From the NCBI RefSeq assembly GCF_014892515.1, contig NZ_JADBGR010000087.1:1-64000 (forward strand): a stretch of DNA of 64,000 nt, in the 5' to 3' direction. The first letter of the stretch is position 1. Each line of letters opens with the position of its first letter. Below the pieces are notes generated by a model. It worked only from the letters and a program-made list of their open reading frames with translations. It had not been told where the DNA came from and searched no databases. This DNA is from Myceligenerans pegani (GTDB lineage Bacteria > Actinomycetota > Actinomycetes > Actinomycetales > Cellulomonadaceae). Of this stretch, positions 25,517 through 34,866 are shown piece after piece. A program made the translations under genes and the position numbers.

Positions 25517-26442
25517 CGTGCGGCCTCCGTCGTGGCCGTCGCCGTGGTTCCGGTCTGGTTCGTCTCGTAGTAGTGCAGGAACAGGTCTTCCAGGGTGGGT
25601 GGGTTGACGGTGAGCGACTCGATGCCGTGAGCGGTCAGGCGGGTCATCAGGTCGTCGTACCGGGTGGTTGCCACGGTGACCCGGGCACCGTCGAGAGTCA
25701 CATCCTGCACGCCGCCGACGTCATCCAGGAAGGAAGGATCGGACGGGTATGTGGCGAGCGTCGCGTCCACGATCGTGGCCGCGTGCGCGCGCAGCTCGGC
25801 CAGCGAACCGGTGTCGACCACCTTGCCCGCGCGGACGATACTGACCCGGTCGCAGAGCTGTTCGACCTCGGAAAGGATGTGGCTGGACAGCAGCACGGTC
25901 GCCCCCCGCTCGTGGGCCTCACGGACGCACTGCTTGAAGACCTCCTCCATCAGCGGGTCCAGGCCGGAGGTCGGCTCGTCGAGGATCAGCAGGTCGGCGG
26001 CGAGGCAGAACGCCGAGACCAGCCCCACCTTCTGCCGATTGCCCTTGGAATAGGTCCGAGCCCTTTTCGTCGGGTCCAGCTCGAACCGCTCGATCAGCGC
26101 GTCGCGCCGTGCGCGATCCACGTGCCCGTGCATGCGGGCGAGCAGGTCGATCACCTCGCCGCCGGTCAGGTTGGGCCACAGGCTGACGTCCCCCGGGACG
26201 TAGGCCAGCCGGCGACGCACGTCAGGCATGTTGGACCAGGGGTCCCGACCCAGCACACGGGCCCTCCCGCCGTCGGCGCGCAGCATGCCCAGCAGCACCT
26301 GGATCGTGGTGGACTTGCCCGCCCCGTTCGGGCCGAGCAGACCGTGCACCTGCCCTTGGCGCACGGTCAGATCGAGATCGTCGAGGGCTTTGACCGTCCC
26401 GAAGGACTTGGACACCTTGTCGAGGTGGATGACGTAGGTCAT
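25513..26442 (-). CDS. ABC transporter ATP-binding protein (drug-exporter type)
   Basis: A 309-residue ATPase. Walker A is LLGPNGAGKSTT, the signature is TYSKGNRQKVGL (SKGN in place of LSGGQ, as in DrrA-like exporters), Walker B is LLILDEPTSGLDP and the switch His is in LLSSHILSEVEQL. The C-terminal 80 residues match the DrrA-type regulatory extension. It starts in the MarR divergent promoter and is coupled to the permease gene. Confidence 0.93.
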   Translation of the reverse strand: MTYVIHLDKVSKSFGTVKALDDLDLTVRQGQVHGLLGPNGAGKSTTIQVLLGMLRADGGRARVLGRDPWSNMPDVRRRLAYVPGDVSLWPNLTGGEVIDLLARMHGHVDRARRDALIERFELDPTKRARTYSKGNRQKVGLVSAFCLAADLLILDEPTSGLDPLMEEVFKQCVREAHERGATVLLSSHILSEVEQLCDRVSIVRAGKVVDTGSLAELRAHAATIVDATLATYPSDPSFLDDVGGVQDVTLDGARVTVATTRYDDLMTRLTAHGIESLTVNPPTLEDLFLHYYETNQTGTTATATTEAAR

Positions 26443-26451
26443 GCGATCGAT

Positions 26452-26472
26452 ACTACACGTAATTCGTGAAGT
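26452..26472. promoter_or_regulatory. Putative MarR-type operator
   Basis: ACTACACG-TAATTC-GTGAAGT is palindromic at 16 of 21 positions, and CGTGAAGT is repeated directly nine bases on. It sits between the ABC ATPase start and the MarR gene. Confidence 0.55.
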
Positions 26473-26554
26473 ACGTGAAGTTGCGGGTACGCTTGCACCG
26501 TCGCAACAACCCGATGCCGCGCGCACGAGCGCGGCCATGCCGGAGGAGGTCTTC

Positions 26555-26998
26555 GTGGCCGATCACGCTGACAGGTTCATCGAGCGCTTCGCCGGCGTGC
26601 TCGCACGCTCTGGCTGGCCACGGATGTCCGCGCGGATGTTCGCCAGCCTGATGACCGCACCCGACGGAACCCTCACTGCCACCGACCTCGCGGATCGTCT
26701 GGGTGTGGGACCGTCAGCGATATCGAACGGTGCGAAGATGCTGCGCACCCTGGGCCTGGTCGACACGACCCGGCGCAGCGACCGGCAACTCGTCTACGAG
26801 GTCCGCCCGGACGCGTGGGTAGAAGCGACCATCAGCCAGGACGACAACCTGCGTGCGCTGGAGGTCGTCCTGACCGAGGGCGCCCGCAACGCCGACGACG
26901 AACGCGCCACGGCACGCCTGCTCGAGACGGCGGACTTCTTCGCGTTCCTCCGCACCCAGCTCCCCGCCCTGGTCGAGCAATGGCGCTCCCAGCGCTGA
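26555..26998 (+). CDS. MarR/GbsR-like winged-helix regulator
   Basis: A 147-residue regulator. The GTG start is chosen because GGAGGAGG sits at the right distance before it; an ATG at 26537 is the alternative. The winged helix is at about residues 25-85 (MFASLMTAPDGTLTATDLAD, then GVGPSAISNGAKMLRTLGLV). It is divergent from the ABC exporter operon, with a palindromic site between, so it most likely represses the exporter until a drug binds. Confidence 0.85.
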   Translation: MADHADRFIERFAGVLARSGWPRMSARMFASLMTAPDGTLTATDLADRLGVGPSAISNGAKMLRTLGLVDTTRRSDRQLVYEVRPDAWVEATISQDDNLRALEVVLTEGARNADDERATARLLETADFFAFLRTQLPALVEQWRSQR

Positions 26999-27241
26999 GC
27001 GATCATCGACGCCAGCACTGCCGAGACGATCCATCACACCTCGCAGGAGCCCGACCGGACGAGACGCAGGACTTGGCAGCCGGCGAGGAAAGCGACAAAT
27101 CGGTTGGAAGAAATGGCCGGCAGATCGATGAGAAGCCCCATGCCAGGACCCGCCGACAGCCCCATCCAGATGCCACCCGTCCTGGACGCTGCGCAACATC
27201 GCCAAGGACCCGTGCGGCACCGCGATACACGAGCCCAGGGA

Positions 27242-27868
27242 TCAGGCGGGTGAAGGTCGCGGTGTCCTTGGTAGATAGCTCTCGGCCCACTGGGTGACCA
27301 GGTCGTGGTGGATGAGCCCGTTGCTCAGGACGCAGCCGTTGACCTCCTGGTCGTATCGCTGGGCCCGGCCGAGCCGGTCAGTGACCTTGCCGCCGGCTTC
27401 GCGGACCAGGAGGCACACGGCGGCGACATCGTGCGGCATCGCTCCGCTGTAGAGGTCGGCATCCCAGGACCCCTCGGCGACCTTGCACCCCGAGAACACC
27501 GACGGCCAGGGGAACCGGCTCGAGGTCAGTGCGTCGGCGGTGAGGTCGAGGAGGCCATCTGCGTTGAGGCTCGCCGGTGTCGGCACGCTCCCTCCGCCGC
27601 AGACGATCGCGCCGTTCGATCGTCCATCGCGAGGAGACACCAGAAGTGCGGTGCCGTCCCGGTATGCGCCGCCGCCGGCGGTGGCCCAGTAGGTCTCGCC
27701 AGTGGCCGGATTGGCTGCGACTGCGACCTGTGGTTGGCCGTCGACGACCAGGGCGATCGAGACCATGGACACGGGAACACCGAAAATGAGTTGCTGCGTC
27801 CCGTCGATCGGGTCGATGACCCAGCAGCGTGAGCTCGGCCGCAGGCTGCTGGCCTCCTCACCGAGAAC
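27242..27868 (-). pseudogene. Inositol-monophosphatase-family gene, 5' end lost to IS remnant
   Basis: About 210 codons of an IMPase-like phosphatase remain. VLGEEAS and the metal-binding WVIDPIDGT are present. The second metal Asp is in GAMPHDVAAVCLLVREAGGK, where the usual Trp before Asp is His. The first 60-70 residues are missing and the frame runs directly into the end of an ISL3-like element. The original product would have hydrolysed a sugar or inositol phosphate; now it is probably inactive. Confidence 0.75.
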
Positions 27869-29272
27869 GGGTCTGTCCAGTCTTCGGCTCTGTCGCACTT
27901 TCGGTGGTTGGCCCGAGGAAGCCCGGCCGTCTGCCATGATCTGCCGTGGGCGATGTGGAAGCGCTGGTCAGAGCGGTTTGTCGGGATCTTGACGGGTTGG
28001 TGGTGCAGGACGTGGTTCAGTGTGGCGGCGGGCTGGTCGTGTCCGCCGTGACGGCCGCAGGGCTGGTCAGGTGCCCGGTCTGCGGGGTGCTGTCGGAGTG
28101 TGTCCACGCGTTGCACGAGCGGTCGCCGGCCGACCTGCCGGTCGCTGGGGTCCGGGTCGAGCTGCGGGTGCGGGTCCGGCGCCTGGTCTGCCAGGCGGCC
28201 GGGTGTGCGCGCAAGACGTTCCGGGAGCAGGTCCCCGGGGTCCTGGAGCGCTACCAGCGGCGCATGGTCCGGCTCGCCGGGACGATTGCGACGGTGGTGA
28301 CCGAGCTCGCGGCCCGCGCCTCGGTGCGGGTCCTGCCGGCCCTGGGCATCGAGACCTCGCGGGACACGGCGCTGCGGACCCTGCGCGGGATCCCGCTACC
28401 GGCGGTCGAGGTGCCGCGGGTGCTGGGGATCGACGACTTCGCGCTGCGCCGCGGGCAGGTCTACGCCACGGTGATGATCGACGCGACCACCGGGCGCCGC
28501 GTCGACGTGATCGAGTGCCGCGGTGCGGACGTGGTCAAGCAGTGGCTGCTCGACCATCCCGGGGGTCGAGGTCTTCACCCGGGACGGGTCGACCGTCTAC
28601 GCCCAGGCGATCCGCGAGGCGCTGCCCGACGCCGTGCAGGTCGCCGACCGGTGGCACCTGTGGCACAACCTCGCCGAAGCCTGTCGGCAAGGAGATCGCC
28701 GCCCACTCGGCATGCTGGGCCGGCGCGTCGGCGACCGGGATGCGCGAGGGCCGCCTCGCCGAGACCACGGCCGAGCGGTGGCAGCAGGTCCACGACCTGC
28801 GCGCCGCCGGTGTCGGGCTTCTGGACTGCGCCCGGCGGCTCGGTATCTCGTTGAACACCGTCAAGCGGTACGACCGCGCGACCAAGCCCGAGCAGGTCGC
28901 CCGCCCGCCGACGTACCGTGCCACGTTGGTCAACCCCTACCGCGACCACCTACACACCCGGCGTGAGGCTGAGCCCGGCGTCACCGTGACCCAGCTCCTG
29001 ACCGAGATCCGCGAGCAGGGGTACACCGGCTCGCAGGACCTGCTCTACCGGTACCTGAACAGAACCGGCACCTGGACGACCACCGGCACTTCTCACCGCG
29101 CCGCGCCACGAGGCTGCTGCTGACCAAGCCCGCGAACCTCACCGATACCCAGGCCAGCCGCCTCGCCGAGCTCGTTACCGCGTGCCCCGAGATGACGGTG
29201 CTGGCCGAGCTCGTGCGCTCCTTCGCCGTCCTGCTCACTCCCGACGACGGCAACACGAAAGCGCTGTCACTT
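27868..29272 (+). mobile_element. ISL3-family insertion sequence remnant
   Basis: The left end starts near CTCTGTCGCACTTTCGG, which resembles an ISL3 terminal repeat, and interrupts the IMPase gene. The only gene is a frameshifted transposase. No matching right repeat was found by eye, and the element ends at about 29272, where the neighbouring membrane-protein gene begins on the other strand. It is probably immobile. Confidence 0.75.
27946..29272 (+). pseudogene. ISL3-family transposase, three frameshifts
   Basis: The product carries an N-terminal zinc-ribbon-like motif (VRCPVCG, then C and H residues), then LGIDDFALRRGQVYATVMID, which contains the first DDE Asp, and [18 protein letters not shown], typical of ISL3 transposases. 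The frame breaks at about 28560 (extra G in a G run), about 28685 (extra T) and about 29075. A recognisable Tyr/Trp-rich C-terminus is missing. GTG start. It cannot make a full transposase. Confidence 0.85.
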
Positions 29273-29683
29273 ACCTTGAGCATTTTCGAGTCTTCTGATG
29301 ACCTTCTTGGCGAGGTGGTGTCCACGGCTTCCGATCATTCCGAAGCCGTTCTCCGACCAGCGCGTCATCTGGGCGAGAACGTGCGTTCGGCCGTCTTCCA
29401 GTTCGGTGACGTCGATCGAGATGACGACTGGGCGATCATTCAGTGAAAGCCGCCGCTTGTTGATGTCCCCGGGGCCGTCGACGTCGTCCCACAGGAATCT
29501 GCCAAATGTCTTGTCGACGATCTGGTGAACGTGCTCGGGACCGAAGTCCACGATCGTCTCGTGCGGTCGCTTCGCCAGAATGGTCTGCCATCTCCCGGCG
29601 ACGAAGAGGAGCACGAGGAGTAGCGGCAGTCCGAGCAAGAGCGCGGTTGCCGCCGAGCCGTCGGCAGCCGATCCATCGTCCAT
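29267..29683 (-). CDS. Membrane-anchored protein, last gene of the nSTAND operon
   Basis: A 138-residue protein with one N-terminal membrane segment (about 10-30, LLLGLPLLLVLLFVAG) and a soluble domain (FGRFLWDDVDGPGDINKRRL, VVISIDVTELEDGRTHVLAQ). No family is recognised. GGAAAGGACG precedes the ATG by 9 bases. Its last codons fall at the border of the ISL3 remnant, so the C-terminus may be shortened. It is 42 bases downstream of the Cys-rich peptide gene on the same strand. Confidence 0.65.
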   Translation of the reverse strand: MDDGSAADGSAATALLLGLPLLLVLLFVAGRWQTILAKRPHETIVDFGPEHVHQIVDKTFGRFLWDDVDGPGDINKRRLSLNDRPVVISIDVTELEDGRTHVLAQMTRWSENGFGMIGSRGHHLAKKVIRRLENAQGK

Positions 29684-29724
29684 GGCTTCTACGTCCTTTC
29701 CGCTGTCACGTGGTGGGTGGTCGT

Positions 29725-29838
29725 CTACGAGCAGCTGCCCCACTGGCAGCTGTGGCGAGACGGTGGGTAGCCGAGACGTTCTGCCTCGAGGCACCACTGG
29801 CACTTGATCTTGTTCGCTACGACGCAGGCGCAGGCCAT
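29725..29838 (-). CDS. 37-residue Cys-rich peptide
   Basis: A small gene with a good AAGGAG site seven bases before its ATG. The product starts MACACVVANKIKCQWC and ends HSCQWGSCS. It has six Cys (3, 5, 13, 16, 31, 36) plus His29, a CxxC and two CQW repeats. This pattern could bind zinc or form disulfides. It lies between the G/N-rich-segment protein and the membrane-anchored protein, on the same strand. No known family is recognised. Confidence 0.6.
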   Translation of the reverse strand: MACACVVANKIKCQWCLEAERLGYPPSRHSCQWGSCS

Positions 29839-29914
29839 CGTCTTCTCCTTCGTGGAGGGTGATCTGTGAGAGGGCAGTCGCTGGGGGCCGTCCCGATCAC
29901 TCGGGGTCCTGCTG

Positions 29915-30259
29915 CTACAGCACCCCGAGCAGTTGCAGCACGTTGTTCACGGCGTCGAGCAGCGCGGCACCCACGGCACCGAGCGCCACCGCGATTTCCT
30001 TGATCCTGTTGAGCGCTCGCGTGACCTTCGGAGTCTGCGTCGGACCGGCGTTCTCAAGGATCGGAAGGGCTTCGTCCAGCGCGGTGCCGGCATCGGCATC
30101 GTCGTGAACGAGTGATCGGACTTCGCGGATCTGGGTGACGACTTCGGCGAACGCTGCCATGACCTTTGAGTCCGTACCGTCGCCGATGTGCACGGTGGCG
30201 TGGTCCTTGGCGACGCCGACGACGTTCTTGCCGGAGATGTTGTAGGTATCGCCGGTCAT
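29915..30259 (-). CDS. Small protein with G/N-rich N-terminal segment
   Basis: A 114-residue protein. The N-terminal 25 residues (DTYNISGKNVVGVAKDHATV) are beta-prone and rich in Gly/Asn/Val, the middle is helical and acidic, and the C-terminus is hydrophobic (VALGAVGAALLDAVNNVLQL). The N-terminal segment resembles the C-terminal segment of the upstream DUF6232 protein. ATG overlaps the stop of that gene (ATGA). Shared short segments of this kind serve as amyloid-like contact motifs in bacterial NLR-type systems; that role is inferred here, not shown. Confidence 0.7.
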   Translation of the reverse strand: MTGDTYNISGKNVVGVAKDHATVHIGDGTDSKVMAAFAEVVTQIREVRSLVHDDADAGTALDEALPILENAGPTQTPKVTRALNRIKEIAVALGAVGAALLDAVNNVLQLLGVL

Positions 30260-30834
30260 GAGGCGCTCCTGCGGAAGTTCACGCTGCCGTGGCCGTCGAT
30301 CTTGCCGACGGCATTCTCGCCGGCGACGTTGACGGTGTCGGAGCTGTTGAAGGTGTAGGAGTTGATGACACTCACGTACTCACGCTTGGGGTCGTGGATC
30401 GCGTCCGTGATGGCCTCGGAAAGCTCTCGGAGATCTGACTCGTCGTCAGCGACGAGGCGGCTCTCCGGCCGGCCCGTCGTGGTGACGTCGAGGGCGTGGT
30501 ACTTCCTGGCCTTGGGTTTGGGCTGGGGCTTGTTGGACTCCTTGAAGCCGTAGTAGAAGAGTGCGCCCCAGATGAGGACCCAGAGAAGACTCCAGACGCC
30601 GAATCCCGCATTGTCGCTGCCGAACGCGCCAATGGCGACGAGGAGCGAGATCCCGCCGGTGATCGCGGACAGGCGCTGGAGCATGCCGGGCCAGGTGGGC
30701 AGGGGCGGGGCCGGTGGGTGCACGTACAGGGTGCGCAGCTGGGTTCGCGCGACGTTTCGCAGTGGGTAGGTCGTGTCGCCCACGAACAGGGTGCTGCGCT
30801 CGACGCGAACCTTCTGGGGCGTGGAAGTCGGCAC
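30256..30834 (-). CDS. DUF6232 family membrane protein
   Basis: A 192-residue protein. Residues 9-40 (VRVERSTLFVGDTTYPLRNV) match the DUF6232 opening. Two membrane segments lie at about 52-97, followed by a charged domain that ends in a G/N-rich segment (FNSSDTVNVAGENAVGKIDG). That tail parallels the N-terminus of the next protein. It is 147 bases downstream of the nSTAND gene and overlaps the following gene by 4 bases. The function of DUF6232 is not known to me. Confidence 0.75.
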   Translation of the reverse strand: MPTSTPQKVRVERSTLFVGDTTYPLRNVARTQLRTLYVHPPAPPLPTWPGMLQRLSAITGGISLLVAIGAFGSDNAGFGVWSLLWVLIWGALFYYGFKESNKPQPKPKARKYHALDVTTTGRPESRLVADDESDLRELSEAITDAIHDPKREYVSVINSYTFNSSDTVNVAGENAVGKIDGHGSVNFRRSAS

Positions 30835-30981
30835 TCGGTCTCTCCTTCTCGCACAGGGTTCCGCTGGTTGGAAGCCGGCCTGCCGGCTCGGCGCTTCCTG
30901 TGGACGATCTGGACGCTATCCCAGGTCAGGGCGCTGATCGGCGGGGTTGGCGAGTTCCGAACGATCCCGAACGGCCGCGTC

Positions 30982-33900
30982 CTAGCAGATGCGGGTGCCG
31001 TCGGGGATGGCGGGTGCGAGGGCTTGTGCTTCGGTGATGGTGAGCGGGGTGCCGATGCTCGAGCAGATGGTGGTGATGGCGCGTTCGGGGTGCAGGTCCC
31101 ACCACCACAGGTGGCCGCTGTAGGTGGAGGCGACCATGCGGGAGTCGTTGTCGAGGAAGGCGGCGTCGGCGATCTGGGTTCGAAGGGGCCCGACGAGGCG
31201 CAGTTCCGTCTCGGAGATCTCGCGCCCGTCGCGGCTGGCGGCGCGGACGTCGACGCTGCTGGCGGTGGCGATCACGATGCGGGTTCCGGTGGAGTCGAAG
31301 GCGATGTCGCGCGGCGCGTCGGTGAGCTGGGTGACCCGGGAGAGCTCGTGGGGGTGGGCGGGGTCGGTGATGTCCAGGATTCCGGCCTCGCGGCTCTCGG
31401 TCGCGAACGCCACCTGCCCTGGATGGTGGGGCCGGGCGGCGAGTGCGACGGTGTGCTGGTCCCCCATGGGGATGGATCCGATCTCTCGATCGGCGGACAG
31501 GTCCCACAGCAGCAGCCGCCAGGTGACCTCGTCGTCGTCGGTGACGACGTTGTCCTCATCGGTGACGAGGAGCGTGTCGTTGTCCGTGAAGGCGACGTAG
31601 CCGGCGTTCACCGGGATCTTCGAGTGCGGGGTGAGGCGAACGCCTGCGCCGTCGTCGGCGGGATCCGGGGTGATGTCGTAGACGATCAGGGAGGGTTCCG
31701 CCAGGTCGAACATGACGATGCGGGTGCCGTCGGGTGAGTAGGTCGCGCTGATGATGTTCGAGTCGCCGGGAGCGACCTCGATGCTGGTGGGCCGGCTGAG
31801 TGCGGTGTCGTCGACCCGCCAGATCTGCAGGTGGCCGCTTCCCGCGCTGGCGACGAACTCGCCGTCGGCCGAGACATCGACTCCGTAGGGTGTCGCGATA
31901 CCCGTGTCGGGGACCTCGAGTGCGGTTCGCGACCCGTCGGCTTCGATGCGATCGACGTGCAGCAGTCCGTCCTTGGCGCCGACGGTGGCGATGATCCTGC
32001 TGCCGGCCGCGTCGGTCTCGACGGCGAAGACGCGTCCGCGTTCGTCGGGGTCGGGGAAGGATTCGCGGGGCCAGAACATGGTGACGCCACCTACCTCGTA
32101 GGTCGCCACGATCGTGTCCGTGACCACGACGGCGGTCGGGATGGAGGCCAGCACGCGGGTGTGGGTGGGTGCACCGCCGTCGGAGGTGAAGAACCGCAGG
32201 GTCTGGTCCGAGCTGACCGCGGCGATGCCTCCCTCCGGGAGGAATTCGACATGGTTGACCCAGGACTCGAATCCGGTAGCGGTCCCCGTCACCGTCAGAC
32301 GCCCGTTTCCGCGGACGCGGCCCAGGGTGACGCTGCCTTCCGTGGTCGGAACGGCGAATCGCTCGCCGTCGGCGGACACCCTGACCGACAGGGCCGGCGA
32401 CACATCCAAGGAGCGCGACCATCGTGCCTGTCCGAGGGGATCGGTGAGCGTGGCCAACGTGCCGTCGTTCCCGGCGGCGATGACGGTACTGCCCGCGGCA
32501 TCCAGGCCTACGACCGGGGCGGGCGGCTCGTCGTCACGCTGCGGCCCAGGGATCTGACCGAGATCGGAGGCCCGTCCGTCGTCGATTCCCAGGCGCTGGA
32601 TCGTGCCGTCGGCGCCTCCGAACAGGGCCCCGCTGCCGTCGGGAAGGATCGTCGCGGAGTCGGACTTCGAGGGCGTCTCGACACAACCGAGCAGGCCTGG
32701 CTCCTCGGAGATGTTGGAGATGTCCCAGACACAGCCCTGCCCGGAGCCTTCGGAGGCGTCTTCGCCACTGGCCGCGAGCAGGCGTTGCCCGCCGGCATCG
32801 ACGACGTCGAGAGCATAGGTGTGCGACGACGGTGCCTTGATCGTCTGCAGCACCTGGCCGGTCTGTGGGTCGAGGAGCTTGATCGTGTGGTTCGTGCCCC
32901 CCTCGACGATCACGTTGTCAGCGGCCGCCAGGGTGCCCGGCCCAGCTGCGCCGACGAGGCGACGCGGATGCGCCGCGGCGGTCAGCGACAGCAGGGTCGA
33001 GCGCGTCTGGGGCGTGTCCTGCATGGAGTACCCGGCAATCGCGAGCTGTGCCGCCTGCGACGGCAGAGTCGCTTCGATGTCACGCGCCTGGTCGGCGGTG
33101 TCCGCGACGGTCGCGGCGGTTCGCGCCGCGTTCAGGCTCGCCATGATCGAACCCGCCGTCGCGGCGGCGACGATGGCGATCGCCAGGAGAGCGGACGCGG
33201 TGACGGTCCAGATGCGGAGCCGCCGCGTCTGCCGCCGCAGTCGCGTGTTCTCCCGCCTGGACTCATGCAGTTGCCTGTCGCGCGCTTCCTTGACCGCTGC
33301 CAGGAACTCGCGTTCGCTGCCGGTCAGGTCGCCCTCGTCCTGACCGTCGCCGTCCGTCGCGTTCTGCTTGGCGGCAAGGGCGTTCAGAGCGGGTTCCGTG
33401 CCGAGCATGTCTGCCGGGCGTCCGGTCTCCTCCCACAACGAGGAGTACTGAGCCAGCTGACGACGCGCGTCGCTCCAGTTCTGCACCGATTCAAGCCGCT
33501 CGGCCAGGCGCGGCCAGGCGGTCAGGAGGTACTCGTGACCGATCGTGACACCGTCACCGTCACTCATCAGCAGATGGGCGTCACGCAGGGTGCTGATCAC
33601 CTCGATCGAGGCGGGGTCGGTGAACCGTTCGTAGGGAGCGGTGCGACGGGCGACGCCGTCCGACTCGACACGGATCATCTCGCGGAGCACAGGCCACCAG
33701 ACCTTCTTCGCCTCCTCGGAAAGCCTCTCGTAGGCCGCGTCTCCGGCGGCCTGGATCGACGTCGTCACACCCCCGACCCGCGCGTAGTCGGCCAGCGTGA
33801 TCCGATCGGCTGCTGTTCGCTGCTCCCAAAGACTGCGCATGGTCTGCGACAACAGCGGGAGCGCCCCCACCAGGGCATCGACAGCGGCCCGGTCGGACAG

Positions 33901-34866
33901 TGCCGGGTCGGCACCCGCATCCTTCAAGATCACGTCCACGAGGCCCGGATCAACCGTGATCCCGCCGTCACCGGTGGGGCCCACGATGATCTGGCGTGCG
34001 TCGTCGCGAGAAATCGGCCCGACCACGAAGTGCGCGTGTTCCAGGGCAGCGCGCAGCGTCGCGTTGTCCGACGCCGGCTCGATCGCATCCGACCTCAAGA
34101 CCATCACCACCGCGACCTGCTCACGGTGCTCCTGAATCTCCGCGACGGCCCGGAGGATCTCGGCGCGTTCGTCATCGCCATCGGCCGACCACAAGGACTC
34201 TGCCTGGTCCAGGACCAGCACCGTCGGCGCGGCCTGTTCCGCGGCGCGCACCGACGCCACCGCCGCGACGGCTGACGGTGAGGGTGTCACGATCACAGGC
34301 GCCTGGTCGCCGGCGCCCAGACCCGCCACCGCGGCAGCGACCAGAGACGACTTCCCGATCCCGGAACGACCGGTGACCAGCAGCAGCGGCCGTTCCTCAC
34401 CGTCCAGCCGGCGCCGGATCCGAGCCCGTAGCCCATCGACCGCCTCTGCCCGGCCCGGGAAGAACCGCGCCGTGGCCAGATCGAACGGCCGCACGCCCGG
34501 ATAGGGGGACTCGACGCCCGACCCGCCGGCCCAGCCGTTCCTTCCGGGACGCAGGGCGTTCCACCAGCCGTCGTGACCGATGCCCCCGAGAGCACCAGGC
34601 GGATCGACCACGTCGAGACCGTCCAGGAGCTTGTCGAACGACTCGCGGTTGCCCGCTTGCGGTACGGACACGGCCGTCAACCAGTTCTGAATCGTGGTCT
34701 TCCCGGCAGAACCCACCATCCGGCTCAGCTGGCCGTAGCTCAGCCCTTTGCGCTCACGAACAGAGTTCAGCGCTCGCGCCACAGCATCGGGGCCGCCATC
34801 GGCGGCCTCCTCGAAGATCCTGCGTCGTGCGGTCCATGCTTCGTTGCTCGGGACGGCATCAGGCAT
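30982..34866 (-). CDS. HTH-nSTAND NTPase-WD40-like repeat protein, possible defence/conflict ATPase
   Basis: A 1294-residue multidomain protein. Residues about 25-65 form an XRE-like HTH (LSYGQLSRMVGSAGKTTIQNWL shape). An nSTAND1-type NTPase follows. Walker A is GRSGIGKSS (166-174), Walker B is VLVLDQAE (216-223), and IGHEYLLTAWPRLAERL near 442-458 is the conserved STAND block. A membrane segment spans about 552-575. The C-terminal 700 residues are WD40/beta-propeller repeats (for example VSADGEFVASAGSGHLQIW). STAND ATPases with propellers sense a ligand and oligomerise to trigger an effector. Several act in phage defence. It heads a same-strand operon with DUF6232 and small partners on an island. 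Confidence 0.85.
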   Translation of the reverse strand: MPDAVPSNEAWTARRRIFEEAADGGPDAVARALNSVRERKGLSYGQLSRMVGSAGKTTIQNWLTAVSVPQAGNRESFDKLLDGLDVVDPPGALGGIGHDGWWNALRPGRNGWAGGSGVESPYPGVRPFDLATARFFPGRAEAVDGLRARIRRRLDGEERPLLLVTGRSGIGKSSLVAAAVAGLGAGDQAPVIVTPSPSAVAAVASVRAAEQAAPTVLVLDQAESLWSADGDDERAEILRAVAEIQEHREQVAVVMVLRSDAIEPASDNATLRAALEHAHFVVGPISRDDARQIIVGPTGDGGITVDPGLVDVILKDAGADPALSDRAAVDALVGALPLLSQTMRSLWEQRTAADRITLADYARVGGVTTSIQAAGDAAYERLSEEAKKVWWPVLREMIRVESDGVARRTAPYERFTDPASIEVISTLRDAHLLMSDGDGVTIGHEYLLTAWPRLAERLESVQNWSDARRQLAQYSSLWEETGRPADMLGTEPALNALAAKQNATDGDGQDEGDLTGSEREFLAAVKEARDRQLHESRRENTRLRRQTRRLRIWTVTASALLAIAIVAAATAGSIMASLNAARTAATVADTADQARDIEATLPSQAAQLAIAGYSMQDTPQTRSTLLSLTAAAHPRRLVGAAGPGTLAAADNVIVEGGTNHTIKLLDPQTGQVLQTIKAPSSHTYALDVVDAGGQRLLAASGEDASEGSGQGCVWDISNISEEPGLLGCVETPSKSDSATILPDGSGALFGGADGTIQRLGIDDGRASDLGQIPGPQRDDEPPAPVVGLDAAGSTVIAAGNDGTLATLTDPLGQARWSRSLDVSPALSVRVSADGERFAVPTTEGSVTLGRVRGNGRLTVTGTATGFESWVNHVEFLPEGGIAAVSSDQTLRFFTSDGGAPTHTRVLASIPTAVVVTDTIVATYEVGGVTMFWPRESFPDPDERGRVFAVETDAAGSRIIATVGAKDGLLHVDRIEADGSRTALEVPDTGIATPYGVDVSADGEFVASAGSGHLQIWRVDDTALSRPTSIEVAPGDSNIISATYSPDGTRIVMFDLAEPSLIVYDITPDPADDGAGVRLTPHSKIPVNAGYVAFTDNDTLLVTDEDNVVTDDDEVTWRLLLWDLSADREIGSIPMGDQHTVALAARPHHPGQVAFATESREAGILDITDPAHPHELSRVTQLTDAPRDIAFDSTGTRIVIATASSVDVRAASRDGREISETELRLVGPLRTQIADAAFLDNDSRMVASTYSGHLWWWDLHPERAITTICSSIGTPLTITEAQALAPAIPDGTRIC

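Noticed and set aside
27003-27290. 95-codon minus-strand frame between MarR and the IMPase remnant
   Set aside because: No ribosome site, unusual composition and no similarity; treated as noise.
31831-34275. 814-codon plus-strand frame
   Set aside because: Shadow of the nSTAND gene on the other strand; no ribosome site and no recognisable motif.
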